A stretch of 64,000 bases of DNA from Bacteroidota bacterium (GCA_023450085.1 JAEXHI010000018.1:1-64000), one strand, 5' to 3'; shown: positions 41,892 through 51,453, counted from the first letter of the stretch. Notes: generated from the sequence alone by a model not told the origin. Numbers and translations are program-made.

Positions 41892-42803
41892 ATGCTTAGA
41901 GGCATTTTATTAGTACTATTTGGCGCTTGTAGTTTCGGTATACTTTCAACCTTTGTAAAACTGGCCTACAAAGAAGGTTATACACTTGGCGACGTGACAG
42001 GTACACAAGCGCTATTTGGGGTTATTCTTTTATGGAGTATTTACTTCATCCAGCGTAAAACACAAAGCAAAGACCAACCAAAACCTGTTATTAAAACCCA
42101 TTGGCTTAAATTAATGTTGGCGGGTACCGTTACGGGTTTAGTGAGCTTAACTTACTATCAATGTGTAAAGCTTATCCCAGCTTCTGTAGCCATTATTTTG
42201 TTAATGCAATTTGTGTGGATAAGCTCGCTGTTGGAATTTATCTTTTTTAAAAAGAAACCTAATCGACTTCAAATACTCGCCATCATCTTCATTTTAGTGG
42301 GTACCGTTGCAGCCAGTGGCTATTATGAAAATACGGGCGGTAGCCTTAGCCTCCTTGGTATTGGCTATGGACTTGTGGCTGCTCTTTGTTATGCCACCTT
42401 CTTATTACTTAACGGAAATTTAGGTAACGAATACCCTCCTATCCAAAAAAGTGCATTGATGATTACCGGTGCTTGTATTTTAATCTTTTTGGCACTGCCG
42501 CCACACTTTTTAATCAACGGAGCTTTAGGTGGTAGCTTATTCAAGTGGGGATTGATTTTGGCCATCTTTGGAACGGTAATTCCTCCTTTGTGCTTTGCTT
42601 CTGGTATTCCTAAAATTGGCTTAACATTAAGCTCTATCCTTAGTTCTGCTGAGCTTCCTGTAGCGGTAAGCATGTCGGCATTGGTATTGCATGAGCAAGT
42701 AAGCTTTATTCGCTGGATTGGTGTATTGATTATTTTATCATCAATGATTCTTCCAAATTTGGAAAATTTAAAGAAGGCGAATAACTTTAAAAGAAAAACT
42801 TAA
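41892..42803 (+). CDS. EamA-family (DMT) transporter
   Basis: 303 aa, ten hydrophobic helices forming two EamA repeats: the first from LRGILLVLFGACSFGILSTF, the second from LSLLGIGYGLVAALCYATFL. Drug/metabolite transporter superfamily; family members export amino acids, purines or sugars, and no substrate can be assigned here. It stands alone; an array of TTAG words (41805-41848) lies just upstream. Confidence 0.88.
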   Translation: MLRGILLVLFGACSFGILSTFVKLAYKEGYTLGDVTGTQALFGVILLWSIYFIQRKTQSKDQPKPVIKTHWLKLMLAGTVTGLVSLTYYQCVKLIPASVAIILLMQFVWISSLLEFIFFKKKPNRLQILAIIFILVGTVAASGYYENTGGSLSLLGIGYGLVAALCYATFLLLNGNLGNEYPPIQKSALMITGACILIFLALPPHFLINGALGGSLFKWGLILAIFGTVIPPLCFASGIPKIGLTLSSILSSAELPVAVSMSALVLHEQVSFIRWIGVLIILSSMILPNLENLKKANNFKRKT

Positions 42804-42828
42804 ATTTAGACTTCACTGTTACCTATTA

Positions 42829-42912
42829 GCGTCATTCCCGTGAAAACGGGAATCTTAAAGCGTGATACATTTCTTATCGCATTAAGCTCCTCAATCGAAT
42901 TGAGGATGACGC
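42829..42912. repeat. REP-like element, GTCATT family
   Basis: Starts GCGTCATTCCCG and ends GAGGATGACGC. Contains CCCGTGAAAACGGG, the shared core AATCTTAAAGCG (42851-42862) and an inner palindrome CTCAATCGAATTGAG. A remnant GCTCGCAATGACG lies at 44581-44593. Confidence 0.78.
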
Positions 42913-42948
42913 CTAAATGAAAACCAGTAAGTACTCAAATAAAACGCT

Positions 42949-43506
42949 ATGAAAAAGACCATATTAGCTACCCTATTAGCTACTGCCTTATTTGCCTGTA
43001 AAAACACTTCTACCATTAATACAGATGAAGCCGGAAAAGTAATCACCACTTACCTGAAAGGCAATCCGGAATACAAAACCACTAAGTTTGATTTTGGGGA
43101 GCTTAAGTTTAACAGCGAAAAGGAATACGCCGAATTGGAAAATTACCGCCAACTAGCGGATGAAGGCTATATCACCTTAACCTTGCTTAGCTCTAAAAAG
43201 AAATTCTTATCAAAAGATAGCAGTTATGTATACAGCGCTAAATTGACCCAAAAGGCTAGTGATTTTGTACTTAAACAGGATGCTAATCAGGCAACAGTTA
43301 AAGCAGTAACTTATGAACTTACGGATGAAAAACCAGTCGACTTCTCCAAAGTGAATGATGCAACGGCCAAAGTAACCGTATCCTTAAAAAAGACCAATAC
43401 CCCCTTCGCTCCTTTCCAAAAGAAACCTGAAGAAAACAGCGAATTTTTAACCAAAACCTATCGCTTAAAGTTCGATAAAGAAGAAGGTTGGAGAGTAAGG
43501 AAATAG
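42949..43506 (+). CDS. Lipoprotein of unknown function
   Basis: 185 aa. Lipobox LFAC with Cys17. The mature protein is charged (many K, E, D) and contains no further Cys. Segment order suggests a small alpha/beta fold: TDEAGKVITTYLKGNPEY, then a set of predicted strands ending YRLKFDKEEGWRVRK. No family recognised. It follows a REP-like element and precedes other unassigned genes. Confidence 0.75.
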   Translation: MKKTILATLLATALFACKNTSTINTDEAGKVITTYLKGNPEYKTTKFDFGELKFNSEKEYAELENYRQLADEGYITLTLLSSKKKFLSKDSSYVYSAKLTQKASDFVLKQDANQATVKAVTYELTDEKPVDFSKVNDATAKVTVSLKKTNTPFAPFQKKPEENSEFLTKTYRLKFDKEEGWRVRK

Positions 43507-43616
43507 TTTTTTTAGGAGTTAGGAGCAAGTGATTAGTGATAAGGATTAAAGAGTAATTCACAGTAAATACATTTTCTAACCAAAACCAAGGATGACCATC
43601 ACATCATTACACGTCT

Positions 43617-44060
43617 ATGGTGCATAATAAACAATATTCACTTTTAGAACTAAAGGTCATTTGGAAAGATGATGACATGCTCGAATTAATGGTATATAGT
43701 TCTAACTCGAGATACTCCGGAAAGACAGAAGTTTACGTCACCAGCGAAACTTTGTTGTCCTTTGCAAAATCTTTACTCAATTATCCAAAAGAAGAAAAAC
43801 AGCTATTTTACCAAGCAGGCGAGCGAGACAGCTATGCATATTTTTCAATGAAATATTATGTTATTGGTTTTACAGGACTTATAGGAGTTGAAATTGAATT
43901 AGAAGAAAATGTAGCTACAGAATTTAGACCGGAAGAGAAATCTAAATTGAAACTAGAAATCATTGTTGAACCGAGTGCAATCGACAAATTCCAAAAGGAA
44001 TTGACAACATTAGCGAAGAATCAAGATGGTAAAGCAACGCTTTATGGAACAGCAAATTAA
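43617..44060 (+). CDS. Hypothetical cytoplasmic protein
   Basis: 147 aa without signal peptide. Acidic overall, with alternating strands (LLELKVIWKDDDMLELMVYS, VIGFTGLIGVEIELEEN) and a terminal helix (AIDKFQKELTTLAK). The size, acidity and Bacteroidota orphan character resemble immunity proteins of toxin systems, but no toxin is nearby and I do not claim this. The next gene starts 19 bp downstream. Confidence 0.65.
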   Translation: MVHNKQYSLLELKVIWKDDDMLELMVYSSNSRYSGKTEVYVTSETLLSFAKSLLNYPKEEKQLFYQAGERDSYAYFSMKYYVIGFTGLIGVEIELEENVATEFRPEEKSKLKLEIIVEPSAIDKFQKELTTLAKNQDGKATLYGTAN

Positions 44061-44079
44061 AAATTGAACACCAATTATC

Positions 44080-44580
44080 ATGAAACGTTTAGGGGAAATT
44101 TTTGGCTTTATCCTTATTGCTCTGGTAATTTTAATTGTCGGGATTCCTTTTCTTATATTTCATATCCTAAGTTATCCCTCTCGCCGTATGGAGGAAAAGA
44201 ATTTCAAAAGAGATTACATCAACTACTTATATCAGATTGATGGTAAAAACTTCTTTTGCTATAACAATAGAGAATACGCACAGGAATTTATTGAAACGAT
44301 CATCATCCCAAGTTTGCCCAAAGATGTTGAAATAATATTCCTCAATGGCAGAGTAGTCGAATCTGATTATGCTAAAGTTTTTATGTCTCATGCCTTATAC
44401 GATTTAAAAAACTATCAAAAATTTCCTCATTTAATGAAAATTAGAAATGGAGAAGTTCTGGATTTTTCGTTAAACAATACGTTTTACAACATGATTAATC
44501 AAAAGCAACCATTAGATAAGTTATTGGCTGAAGTCAATCACTTTTTTGATTTGGATAACAATAAAGAGATTGCTTCATAA
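44080..44580 (+). CDS. Hypothetical membrane-anchored protein
   Basis: 166 aa. One N-terminal membrane helix (about 8-30: FGFILIALVILIVGIPFLIF) followed by a basic stop (SRRMEEKNFKRDY), so the C-terminal about 130 residues probably face the cytoplasm. That part is mixed alpha/beta with many aromatic residues. No family recognised. It probably shares a transcript with the preceding gene. Confidence 0.65.
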   Translation: MKRLGEIFGFILIALVILIVGIPFLIFHILSYPSRRMEEKNFKRDYINYLYQIDGKNFFCYNNREYAQEFIETIIIPSLPKDVEIIFLNGRVVESDYAKVFMSHALYDLKNYQKFPHLMKIRNGEVLDFSLNNTFYNMINQKQPLDKLLAEVNHFFDLDNNKEIAS

Positions 44581-44645
44581 AGCTCGCAATGACGTCTTTA
44601 TTTAAGTTCCTGAAATATTGCTACCAAACTTTGTAAAATAAACTT

Positions 44646-45653
44646 ATGAGAATATTCTTTTCAACTTTTGTGTTATCACTTACTTTGACATTTGCATTTG
44701 GCTATTCAGGTCATCAAAAGATCAAGTCCAACGATACTTTATTGAAAGTTAAGAATGTGCTCGAAATGCACTTGGCTGGTACAAATATTCGTGATTTAGT
44801 TACAAATTTCACTATCGATAAAATTCAATCCTCAAACAGTTATGAAATTAAAGGCGATATCATAAGCATGTTGACTTCATCGCATTTAAAACTTATTCAT
44901 CACACACTAAATAAGGCTTTGAAAAATTATCCCAATTTAAAATTAGATGGGTCTATTTATTTTGACAGGTACATAGATAGCGCATTAGTGAGCCTTAGTT
45001 ATCGAAGAACTGATACTATTTTTGATTTTCACCCAATTCCAATTCCTTTAGAACCAAGAGAAGGTTATGCTAATTTTTCTAAAGAGCTGCACGATGTTAT
45101 TAAACTGAAATTCAAAAAAGGAAAAATATCTAAAGACGGCGTTTTATCTATAAATAATATCAGCTTTACGGTAGACCTTTCAGGCAAAATTACCAGAAAC
45201 AATAAAGATGATTTGAAAAATGAACTAGATAGTTTCTTTAACGCAAAAAGATGGAAAAGGTCTGCATTTAGCAGTTATTTTGTTACGGCAAAAGTTACAT
45301 TTCCTCTTAATCAAGATTATTTAATAAAAGATGGTAATTGGTATAAGCCGTACATCACAAACAATTACAATAACTACGGAGATGGTTGGGCAAATCTTGA
45401 CCTGATTACTCCTTCCAGTATAGGTTCGCAAACGACATTCTTTAGTTACCAAAAGCCTAATGGTACATGGAAGTACAAATCGTTAGTATCAATAGTTTAT
45501 GACCAAGCGTTAAACAAGTTACGGATGCCAGTGATACATGTTGGAAGCCAAGAAGAAACTCAACAGTTGATAGACGATTTAAATAATATATCAAGCTTAA
45601 ATCAAGACTTTTTAAATTTTCACAATAGGGTTTATTTATATAGATTCAAGTAA
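44646..45653 (+). CDS. Hypothetical secreted protein
   Basis: 335 aa with a signal peptide (about 1-18, ending FAFG). The mature part is rich in Asn, Lys and Ser, with segments such as LKLDGSIYFDRYIDSALVSL and ISFTVDLSGKITRNN that suggest two related alpha/beta units. One region (GDGWANLDLITPS) is Trp/Gly-rich. No family recognised. A near-consensus -7 box AAACTTTG lies about 15 bp before the ATG. It precedes the disrupted gene at 45664. Confidence 0.68.
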   Translation: MRIFFSTFVLSLTLTFAFGYSGHQKIKSNDTLLKVKNVLEMHLAGTNIRDLVTNFTIDKIQSSNSYEIKGDIISMLTSSHLKLIHHTLNKALKNYPNLKLDGSIYFDRYIDSALVSLSYRRTDTIFDFHPIPIPLEPREGYANFSKELHDVIKLKFKKGKISKDGVLSINNISFTVDLSGKITRNNKDDLKNELDSFFNAKRWKRSAFSSYFVTAKVTFPLNQDYLIKDGNWYKPYITNNYNNYGDGWANLDLITPSSIGSQTTFFSYQKPNGTWKYKSLVSIVYDQALNKLRMPVIHVGSQEETQQLIDDLNNISSLNQDFLNFHNRVYLYRFK

Positions 45654-45663
45654 TCAAAAAAAA

Positions 45664-45966
45664 ATGAAAAGAACTACATTTTTTCTATTAGTATTAGCAA
45701 TGTTTACTTGCCAATCTTTCGCTCAAGATGAAGAAAAAATGTTGCAAACTAAACCTGATAGTAGCGGAAATACTTTTTGTTGTACCCACCGAACAAGCCT
45801 CGCAGGTTTTAAAAACCTATGAGGTTTAGGTAGTGTCAATGTCAAAAAGATTGAAGCGAATAGCAGGACTACAGTAACCTATGCAAATGGAAACCCTGCT
45901 TTTCAAAACTATCAAACCACAAAACACTCGTTTCACTACAAAAACGATAGATTTTATCAGCTCTAA
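45664..45966 (+). pseudogene. Secreted-protein gene interrupted by a palindromic repeat
   Basis: ATG 45664 opens a frame with a clear signal peptide (MKRTTFFLLVLAMFTCQSFA). After about 44 codons it enters a palindromic repeat whose last part supplies an in-frame TGA at 45820-45822. The same frame then continues with normal-looking sequence (SVNVKKIEANSRTTVTYANG) to TAA at 45964-45966, about 100 codons in all. It looks like a small exported protein broken by insertion of the repeat without loss of frame. What remains upstream could still make a 52-residue peptide. Family unknown. Confidence 0.72.
45795..45827. repeat. Palindromic repeat with CCTCGCAGGTTTT core
   Basis: Arms AAGCCTCGCAGGTTTT and AAAACCTATGAGGTTT, inverted with a few mismatches. 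This element type is, to my memory, widespread in Bacteroidota genomes. It lies within the disrupted gene. Confidence 0.75.
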
Positions 45967-46015
45967 TATGACTTTTATTAAGGATTTGTTACGATAATAT
46001 CTCCTGTAAAATCCT

Positions 46016-46023
46016 TACCTTTG
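46016..46023 (+). promoter_or_regulatory. -7 element of gcvP
   Basis: TACCTTTG, exact TAnnTTTG, 25 bp before the ATG. Confidence 0.6.
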
Positions 46024-46048
46024 CGGGCATTAAAAATGCTAGCATTCA

Positions 46049-48928
46049 ATGAGCTTAAACATCCATTACCAAGAGAACTTTAAAGACCGCCATATTGCGC
46101 CAAATGAGGCCGATACCAAGGCAATGTTAGAAACCGTGGGCGTTAATTCTATCGACGAATTAATTGAGCAAACGATTCCTGCAACCATCAGATTAAAGCA
46201 AGGTTTAAACCTTCCAGAGGCAAAATCTGAAGTTGATTACTTAAGCAGCCTTAAACAAACGGCTTCTTTAAACAAAGTTTTCAAATCATTTATTGGACAG
46301 GGTTATTATGACAACATCACCCCTGGTGTAATTTTACGTAATGTATTTGAAAATCCAGGATGGTACACGCAATACACGCCATATCAGGCTGAAATTGCAC
46401 AAGGTCGTTTACAGGCTTTGTTGAATTTCCAAACCATGGTCATTGACCTTACTGGAATGGAGATTGCCAACGCGTCTTTATTAGACGAAGGCACTGCCGC
46501 TGCCGAAGCCATGTTTATGCAATACAGCTTGCGCAAAAAAGAACAAGGCAACAAGTACTTTGTGTCTGAAGCTATTTTTGCTCAAACCATTGATATTTTA
46601 AAAACCAGAGCTAATCCTTTCGGAATTGAGTTGGTTATTGGCAACCACGAAACTTTTGAACCTAATGCAGAGTTCTTTGGTGCAATTGTTCAATACCCAG
46701 CTGGAAACGGAGAAGTTTACGACTATAGCAATTTTGCAACTGCCCTACACGAACAAAGCGTTAAGTTAACCGTTATTGCTGATTTATTAAGCTTAACCTT
46801 GTTGACCCCTCCAGGAGAATGGGGTGCTGACGTAGTGGTAGGTACTACACAACGTTTTGGTATCCCAATGGGATTTGGAGGTCCTCATGCGGCATTTTTT
46901 GCCACTAAAGATGAGTACAAACGTTCAATCCCAGGTCGTATTATTGGCGTAACCATTGATAGTAACGACAATTATGCTTTGCGTATGGCGCTACAAACTC
47001 GTGAGCAGCACATCCGTAGAGACAAAGCGACTTCTAACATTTGTACAGCACAAGCTTTATTGGCTATTATGGCTGGCTTTTATGCCGCTTACCATGGTCC
47101 AAAAGGCTTAAAATTAATTGCTGAACGTACACATGGTTTAACAATTTCATTAGCAGAATCGTTAAAAGCAATTGGCTACAAGGTAAATAACCAAGCTTAT
47201 TTTGACACCATTGAAGTTGAACTTGGCGATTTAAAAGGTGCTATTCATAAAGATTGTTTAGACAACAACATTAACCTTAACTATAAAGGTGACAAAGCAA
47301 CCATCTCATTAGACGAAACTACCAATTTTGAAGATGTTAGTCTATTGGTTCGTATTTTCTCTAAAGTAAAAGCAATTGCTACGGATAGCGTAGTGGTAGT
47401 TGACAATGTAAGCACCACTATTCCTGCTGCTTTACAACGTACCAGCGAATACTTAACTCACCCAGTGTTTAACTCGCACCACTCAGAGCATGAGATGTTA
47501 CGTTACATCAAATCATTAGAGACTAAAGATTTATCACTTTGTCATTCGATGATTGCTTTAGGTTCATGTACCATGAAACTTAACGCCACTACAGAAATGA
47601 TTCCTGTAACTTGGCCTGAATTCAGCAAAATTCACCCATTTGCACCTAGCGACCAAGTTTTAGGTTACTATACCGTATTTGATGAACTGGATAAATGGTT
47701 GAGTGAAATCACTGGTTTTGCTTCGATGAGTTTTCAACCTAATGCTGGTGCTCAAGGTGAATACGCAGGTTTAATGGTAATTAGAGCTTACCACCAAGAC
47801 CGTGGCGACCACCATCGTAACATTGCCTTAATTCCTGCTTCGGCACACGGTACCAACCCTGCTTCGGCAGCCATGGCTGGAATGAAAATCGTAGTGGTAA
47901 AATCTACTGAAAAAGGTGAAATTGACGTAGAAGATTTGAAAGCTAAAGCTAAAGAGCATGCTGAAAATCTTTCTTGCTTAATGGTAACCTACCCTTCTAC
48001 CCACGGTGTATTCGAAGAAAGCATTATCGAAATCTGTAAAGTAATTCACGAAAACGGTGGACAGGTTTACATGGACGGTGCCAACATGAACGCACAAGTA
48101 GGCTTAACTAGCCCTGCTAACATTGGTGCTGATGTTTGCCACTTGAACTTACATAAAACTTTCTGTATCCCTCACGGTGGTGGTGGTCCAGGTATGGGTC
48201 CTATCGGTGTGGCTGAGCACTTGGTAAAATATTTACCAGGTCACGCAGTAGTAGATATTCAAAAAGAAAAATCTATCCACGCAGTATCTTCAGCACCTTG
48301 GGGTTCGGCTAGCATCTTGTTAATTTCTCACGCTTACATCGCCATGATGGGTGCTGATGGCTTAACTAACGCCACTAAATATGCCATTTTGAACGCCAAC
48401 TATATGAAAGCTCGTTTAGAGCAACATTACCCAGTACTGTACGCTGGTGCTAATGGTCGTTGCGCACACGAAATGATTTTAGATTGCCGTGGCTTTAAAA
48501 ACTTCGGCATTGAGGTGGTTGACATTGCAAAACGTTTAATGGACTACGGTTTCCATGCTCCTACGGTATCATTCCCTGTAGCTGGAACATTAATGGTTGA
48601 GCCTACTGAAAGTGAGCCTAAACACGAATTAGACCGCTTTTGTGATGCTTTAATTGCAATTAGAAGCGAAATTAGCCAAGTAGAAAATGGTGGCTTAGAC
48701 AAAGTAGATAATCCATTGAAAAATGCTCCTCACACTGCAGCTGTAGTGACCGGAAACGAATGGAATCACGATTATAGCCGTCAAACTGCTGCATTCCCAC
48801 TACCTTATGTAGCCGCTTATAAATTCTGGCCTTCGGTAGGTAGAGTAAATGATAGTCACGGTGACCGTTCATTAATTTGTGCTTGTCCTCCGTTAGAAAG
48901 CTACATGGAAGAAGAAGCAACTGCATAA
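46049..48928 (+). CDS. gcvP: Glycine dehydrogenase (decarboxylating), P-protein
   Basis: 959 aa, the full-length single-chain form with both N- and C-terminal halves. N-terminal FKDRHIAPNEADTKAML is typical; the PLP-binding Lys703 lies in HLNLHKTFCIPHGGGG. It decarboxylates glycine and passes the aminomethyl group to the lipoyl H-protein of the glycine cleavage system. gcvT and gcvH are not adjacent, which is common in Bacteroidota. It has its own promoter and terminator. Confidence 0.97.
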   Translation: MSLNIHYQENFKDRHIAPNEADTKAMLETVGVNSIDELIEQTIPATIRLKQGLNLPEAKSEVDYLSSLKQTASLNKVFKSFIGQGYYDNITPGVILRNVFENPGWYTQYTPYQAEIAQGRLQALLNFQTMVIDLTGMEIANASLLDEGTAAAEAMFMQYSLRKKEQGNKYFVSEAIFAQTIDILKTRANPFGIELVIGNHETFEPNAEFFGAIVQYPAGNGEVYDYSNFATALHEQSVKLTVIADLLSLTLLTPPGEWGADVVVGTTQRFGIPMGFGGPHAAFFATKDEYKRSIPGRIIGVTIDSNDNYALRMALQTREQHIRRDKATSNICTAQALLAIMAGFYAAYHGPKGLKLIAERTHGLTISLAESLKAIGYKVNNQAYFDTIEVELGDLKGAIHKDCLDNNINLNYKGDKATISLDETTNFEDVSLLVRIFSKVKAIATDSVVVVDNVSTTIPAALQRTSEYLTHPVFNSHHSEHEMLRYIKSLETKDLSLCHSMIALGSCTMKLNATTEMIPVTWPEFSKIHPFAPSDQVLGYYTVFDELDKWLSEITGFASMSFQPNAGAQGEYAGLMVIRAYHQDRGDHHRNIALIPASAHGTNPASAAMAGMKIVVVKSTEKGEIDVEDLKAKAKEHAENLSCLMVTYPSTHGVFEESIIEICKVIHENGGQVYMDGANMNAQVGLTSPANIGADVCHLNLHKTFCIPHGGGGPGMGPIGVAEHLVKYLPGHAVVDIQKEKSIHAVSSAPWGSASILLISHAYIAMMGADGLTNATKYAILNANYMKARLEQHYPVLYAGANGRCAHEMILDCRGFKNFGIEVVDIAKRLMDYGFHAPTVSFPVAGTLMVEPTESEPKHELDRFCDALIAIRSEISQVENGGLDKVDNPLKNAPHTAAVVTGNEWNHDYSRQTAAFPLPYVAAYKFWPSVGRVNDSHGDRSLICACPPLESYMEEEATA

Positions 48929-48948
48929 TCTTCATGTTAAATCATATA

Positions 48949-48979
48949 AAGCCCGAACGATTTACGTTCGGGCTTTTTT
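48949..48979 (+). terminator. Rho-independent terminator of gcvP
   Basis: Arms AAGCCCGAACG and CGTTCGGGCTT, 5-nt loop, then six T, 20 bp after the stop. Confidence 0.92.
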
Positions 48980-49029
48980 GTGTAACCTCATTTTTGAATA
49001 CTGCGTCTTAAATCATAAAATGATAAGAC

Positions 49030-50100
49030 GTGAAGAAATTATTCCTATTCATCGCTTTGATGGCGATGCTTTTAACCCCAGTATATGCACAAATTAATGA
49101 GCAAAAGATAGATAGCTTACTCACTGCATTATTTAAAGATAAAGATGGTCCTGGCGGCGCCTTTCTAATTGCCAAAGCTGGAAAACCTATTTATCAAAAA
49201 GCTTTCGGCAAAGCCAACATCGAATTAGGGGTAGATATGAACACGCAAAACATCTTCCAATTAGGTTCTATCACCAAACAATTTACGGCCATCGCTATTT
49301 TAATGTTGGAAGAAGCCAATAAACTTTCCACTCAAGACCCCATTTCCAAATACATTCCCGATTATCCCAACGGAGATAAAATCACCATCCACCACCTACT
49401 CACCCATACTTCGGGCATTAAGGATTTTACAAAGATGAAATCTATATCGCAAATTGCTCAAAAAGACCTCAGCCCTAAAGAACTGGTTGATTTCTTTAAA
49501 AACGAACCGGTAGATTTCTTACCTGGGGAGAAATTTGAATACAACAATTCTGGATATGCGATATTGGGCTATGTTATCGAACTGACCACACAAGACACCT
49601 ATGAAAATTACATCCAGAAAAACATCTTTGCCAAAGCAGGTATGACCAATTCTAGATACGCAAGTGATGTGGCTATCATCAAAAAAAGAGCTTATGGCTA
49701 TCAGCAAATGAACAATCAATACGTTAACAAAACCAGAATCAGCTTTAACATTCCTTATGCCTCAGGTTCATTAATGTCTACCATAGGTGATATGTTAAAA
49801 TGGCAAACCGCCTTAAACCAAAACACTTTACTTAAAGCTAGCAGTAGCAAAAAGGCTTTTACCGCTTATCAATTAAACAACGGCACCTCTATTAATTATG
49901 GATATGGTTGGCACACCAGTTCAATCAATGGCATTCCTTCTAGGGAACACGGAGGAAGTGTATTTGGCTTCAAAACAATGGGCGTTTATTTGCCTCAACA
50001 AGATATTTATGTGATTGGTCTTAGCAATTGCGATTGTAATTCTCCTACACAGGTCACAAGGGATATTGCAAAATTCTTAATCGAAACCTTTAAAGACTGA
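49030..50100 (+). CDS. Serine hydrolase, class C beta-lactamase/PBP-like
   Basis: 356 aa from a GTG start at 49030, the codon that places the signal peptide (KKLFLFIALMAMLLTPVYAQ) correctly. Ser80-x-x-Lys83 (LGSITKQF), a YxN-type motif (YNNSGY) and an HGG-type third motif (EHGGSVFG) make a complete beta-lactamase-related active site. The family includes D-aminopeptidases, esterases and AmpC enzymes; the HGG triad element rather than KTG argues for peptidase or esterase activity. Exported, monocistronic, with its own terminator. Confidence 0.88.
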   Translation: MKKLFLFIALMAMLLTPVYAQINEQKIDSLLTALFKDKDGPGGAFLIAKAGKPIYQKAFGKANIELGVDMNTQNIFQLGSITKQFTAIAILMLEEANKLSTQDPISKYIPDYPNGDKITIHHLLTHTSGIKDFTKMKSISQIAQKDLSPKELVDFFKNEPVDFLPGEKFEYNNSGYAILGYVIELTTQDTYENYIQKNIFAKAGMTNSRYASDVAIIKKRAYGYQQMNNQYVNKTRISFNIPYASGSLMSTIGDMLKWQTALNQNTLLKASSSKKAFTAYQLNNGTSINYGYGWHTSSINGIPSREHGGSVFGFKTMGVYLPQQDIYVIGLSNCDCNSPTQVTRDIAKFLIETFKD

Positions 50101-50175
50101 AATATGACTCAGTGAAGTAGCTACTAAAATTACACCTAGTTCCTCCAAAGCTGAAATGAAAGCACTATTGAAGAG

Positions 50176-50212
50176 AGACTTACGAAGTTTATCAAGCTTC
50201 GTAAGTCTTTTT
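50176..50212. terminator. Terminator hairpin between convergent genes
   Basis: Perfect 12-bp arms AGACTTACGAAG (50176-50187) and CTTCGTAAGTCT (50197-50208), then a five-T run on the plus strand. It lies between the serine hydrolase and the convergent NamZ gene. Confidence 0.88.
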
Positions 50213-50238
50213 GAAGAACGATCTAAAGCATACTGGCA

Positions 50239-51453
50239 CTAAGGATAAAGTACATACTTTAATCTCATTTTTTTGTAGGCTTTTAAACCTGGCTCCCAAC
50301 CTGCTCTAATGGTTTCAATAGGCACGCCATCAATAATCTGTTGTCTAAAATCTCCGCGACCAATTTGAATTTCAATATTATTCATTTGGTTGCTGAACTT
50401 CGATTCAAAGAACTGCTCCTTTTTAGGGTGTGCTTTATAAAGTTCCATAATCCAACTGAAATTAATCTTTTTACTCTTTCTCAACAACTCAGTATCATAG
50501 TTGCGCAGATCAATACCATAGCAAACCTCATCCATAAAAATCGGAGTTTCTGCCATGCCTTTGATGCTTTTTGGTGTAAAGCTAAAGCTGTAAATTCCCT
50601 TATAGGCAGGGCTGCCTAAAATGGTAAATGGATCATAGGTGCCACGACCGTGATTTACATAAACACCTTCAAACATACACACGCTTGGATATAACAAAAT
50701 AGCTTGTTGCGTATTCAAATTTGGTGACGGCGGTACAGGCAATGTGTACGGCATATCGTGGTTGTAATTAGCGACTGGAATAATTTTTAAATCTGCTTTA
50801 ACCTTGTTAGTTAACCAACCTTCGCCATTGGCCATTTGCGCAAACTCAGCTACAGTTAAACCATGTGACATCGGTATAGGAAACATTCCAATACCTGATT
50901 TATATTTCATATCCAATATCGGCCCATCAATTAAATAAGCGTTTGGATTAGGACGGTCTAAAATCAACAATGTCTTCTTACTGGCTTCACAAGCTTCCAT
51001 TAAACGAGATAGCGCATTAATATTGGTATAAAAACGAACACCAACATCCTGTAAATCGTAAATTAAAATATCTACATCGGCTAAATCTGCCGCACTTGGC
51101 TTGTTCTTTTTTCCATATAGTGAAATAATTGGAATACCTGTACGCTGATCTATCTCATTAGCTACATGTGCCCCAGCGCTGGCATTTCCCCTAAAGCCAT
51201 GCTCTGGCCCAAATACTTTAACAATATTAACGCCCAATTTCTGTAGGCTATCTACTAAATGAGTTTTACCAATAATGGAAGTTTGGTTAGCTAATACCGC
51301 TACCCTTTTTCCTTTTAATAAAGGCAAGTATAACTCGGTTTGTTCTGCACCTGTCTTGATGCTAGAATTAGTTGTATCAGTTTTGGTTGCCTTAATTTTT
51401 GGCGAACATGATAATAATAGCATAGCAATAGCTAGCAAGGAAAACAATTTCAT
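50239..51453 (-). CDS. Exo-beta-N-acetylmuramidase NamZ-like lipoprotein (DUF1343, GH171)
   Basis: 404 aa. Lipobox LLLSC with Cys16. The core is the DUF1343 family: KRVAVLANQTSIIG, VFGPEHGFRG (with the catalytic-region Glu-His), DVGVRFYTNINAL and LDRPNPN. B. subtilis NamZ (YbbC) of this family removes N-acetylmuramic acid from non-reducing ends of muropeptide glycan. In this window it is on the same strand as an M23 endopeptidase gene, fitting a role in peptidoglycan turnover. Confidence 0.9.
   Translation of the reverse strand: MKLFSLLAIAMLLLSCSPKIKATKTDTTNSSIKTGAEQTELYLPLLKGKRVAVLANQTSIIGKTHLVDSLQKLGVNIVKVFGPEHGFRGNASAGAHVANEIDQRTGIPIISLYGKKNKPSAADLADVDILIYDLQDVGVRFYTNINALSRLMEACEASKKTLLILDRPNPNAYLIDGPILDMKYKSGIGMFPIPMSHGLTVAEFAQMANGEGWLTNKVKADLKIIPVANYNHDMPYTLPVPPSPNLNTQQAILLYPSVCMFEGVYVNHGRGTYDPFTILGSPAYKGIYSFSFTPKSIKGMAETPIFMDEVCYGIDLRNYDTELLRKSKKINFSWIMELYKAHPKKEQFFESKFSNQMNNIEIQIGRGDFRQQIIDGVPIETIRAGWEPGLKAYKKMRLKYVLYP

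Noticed and set aside
43617..44580. Toxin-immunity or polymorphic toxin interpretation of the two orphan genes
   Set aside because: No toxin domain, VgrG, Rhs or PAAR gene is nearby; small acidic orphans alone are not evidence.
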